A DNA stretch of 41,066 nucleotides from NCBI GenBank assembly GCA_023435265.1, contig JAEYRZ010000074.1, positions 1 through 41,066 on the forward strand, read 5' to 3'. Below, in pieces: positions 40,499 through 41,066 of this stretch (position 1 is its first letter; every line of letters begins with the position of its first letter). The stretch comes from Pseudomonadota bacterium. GTDB lineage: Bacteria; Desulfobacterota; Desulfobacteria; Desulfobacterales; Desulfosarcinaceae. The notes beneath the pieces were generated by a model. The model ran no database searches. It was not told the origin of the DNA and was given only the letters and a program-made list of their open reading frames with translations. The translations under genes and the position numbers were made by a program.

Positions 40499-41066
40499 AT
40501 GAATCCCGATCGTCCTCCCCGGGCGGATGATGCCCTGCAGCGCAGCCAATCTTACCTGAAAACGGTGCTGGACAATATCCTGGACGGCATCGTCAGCATC
40601 AATGAAGCCGGGATCGTAGAAACCTTCAATCCGGCGGCCGAACGCATCTTCGGCTACACCGCGGACGAGGTGATCGGCCGCAATGTCAACATATTGATGC
40701 CGGAGCCCTACCACAGCGAACACGACACCTACGTGAAGAACTATCTGCGCACCGGCCGGGCCAGAATCATCGGCTTCGGCCGCGAAGTCCGCGGCCTGCG
40801 CAAGAACGGCCAGGTTTTTCCTTTGGACCTGGCGGTCAGCGAGACCTTTTGGGGCGGTACGCGCAAATTCATCGGCATCCTGCGGGACATCACCGATCGC
40901 AAGAACACGGAAGAGGAGCTGCTGCGGTTGAACGAAGAACTGGAACTGCGCGTCAACCGCCGCACGGCCGAACTGCAGGAGTCGAACCGCGCTCTGCACG
41001 CCTCGCTGGCCGACCTGCGCCGGGCTCAGAAGCAGCTCGTGCAAAGCGAAAAAATGGCCGCCCTGG
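40499..41066 (+). CDS. FixL-like PAS sensor histidine kinase (3' part beyond window)
   Basis: The first 189 residues are present and the frame runs off the edge without a stop. A PAS domain (about 20-140) reads DNILDGIVSINEAGIVETFNPAAERIFGY, MPEPYHSEHDTYVKNYL, then ARIIGFGREVRGLRKNGQVFPLDLAVSE. The His in SEHD and the Arg in GFGREV align with the haem-ligating His and distal Arg of FixL, so haem binding is possible. A coiled-coil follows (ELELRVNRRTAELQE), then QSEKMAAL, the start of a HisKA domain. The ribosome binding site is weak. Confidence 0.82.
   Translation, partial: MNPDRPPRADDALQRSQSYLKTVLDNILDGIVSINEAGIVETFNPAAERIFGYTADEVIGRNVNILMPEPYHSEHDTYVKNYLRTGRARIIGFGREVRGLRKNGQVFPLDLAVSETFWGGTRKFIGILRDITDRKNTEEELLRLNEELELRVNRRTAELQESNRALHASLADLRRAQKQLVQSEKMAAL

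Overview
The window looks like a chromosomal segment of a GC-rich anaerobic bacterium, most likely a Desulfobacterota (Desulfosarcina/Desulfococcus-like) sulfate reducer or relative. The reasons are a class I hybrid cluster protein with an HcpR-type regulator, Tat-exported and membrane Fe-S redox proteins, a HesB-like selenoprotein with an in-frame TGA, and many intergenic palindromic repeats. No rRNA, tRNA, CRISPR array, phage or transposase gene was found. This placement is inference; no database search was possible.

Layout. 404-967: UPF0316 membrane protein. 980-6723 (minus strand): an envelope/signalling block of a class III adenylate cyclase, a LysM protein with a deacetylase fold that has lost its metal-binding residues, a LysM/TPR lipoprotein (these three overlap), then an MltF-like lytic transglycosylase. 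6978-9467: a small unknown protein, class II fumarase behind a strong leader hairpin, a small Cys-rich protein and a ferritin-like protein. 9578-13910: divergent HcpR-like regulator and hcp operon (hcp, a zinc-ribbon protein with a broken HD motif, a ferredoxin-like protein), with two FNR/HcpR-type palindromes between them. 13995-16785: ZIP metal transporter, then an ECF sigma / zinc-finger anti-sigma / Spy-like periplasmic protein set. 16820-19585 (minus): leuC, leuD and an HD hydrolase. 20017-22980: large hybrid sensor kinase. 22984-26319 (minus): flavin reductase, EamA transporter, lepA. 26523-27485: REC-GGDEF diguanylate cyclase.

27726-32975 is a four-gene cluster of a DUF6599-like membrane-anchored protein, a DUF362 protein with a Tat-like leader, a NapH-NapG-like polyferredoxin fusion and a Tat-exported aldo/keto reductase with an Fe-S-type C-terminus. 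It reads as a membrane/periplasmic electron-transfer system of unknown substrate and is the best candidate here for an undescribed system. 32992-36116 holds DnaJ-like, holin-like, Cys-cluster, TrmJ-like and ndk genes. 36557-39986 holds FmdB-like, macro-domain, selenoprotein HesB/IscA-like, crotonase, small membrane and nitroreductase genes. A FixL-like PAS sensor kinase runs off the right edge.

Several intergenic regions carry repeats: four copies of a TCGG-rich palindromic element (about 10.3, 19.7, 34.8 and 40.1 kb), two opposed copies of a MITE-like element of about 140 bp (27.5 and 37.1 kb), and four further palindromic elements. The window therefore combines redox and nitrosative-stress functions, second-messenger signalling (cAMP and c-di-GMP) and ordinary housekeeping genes.
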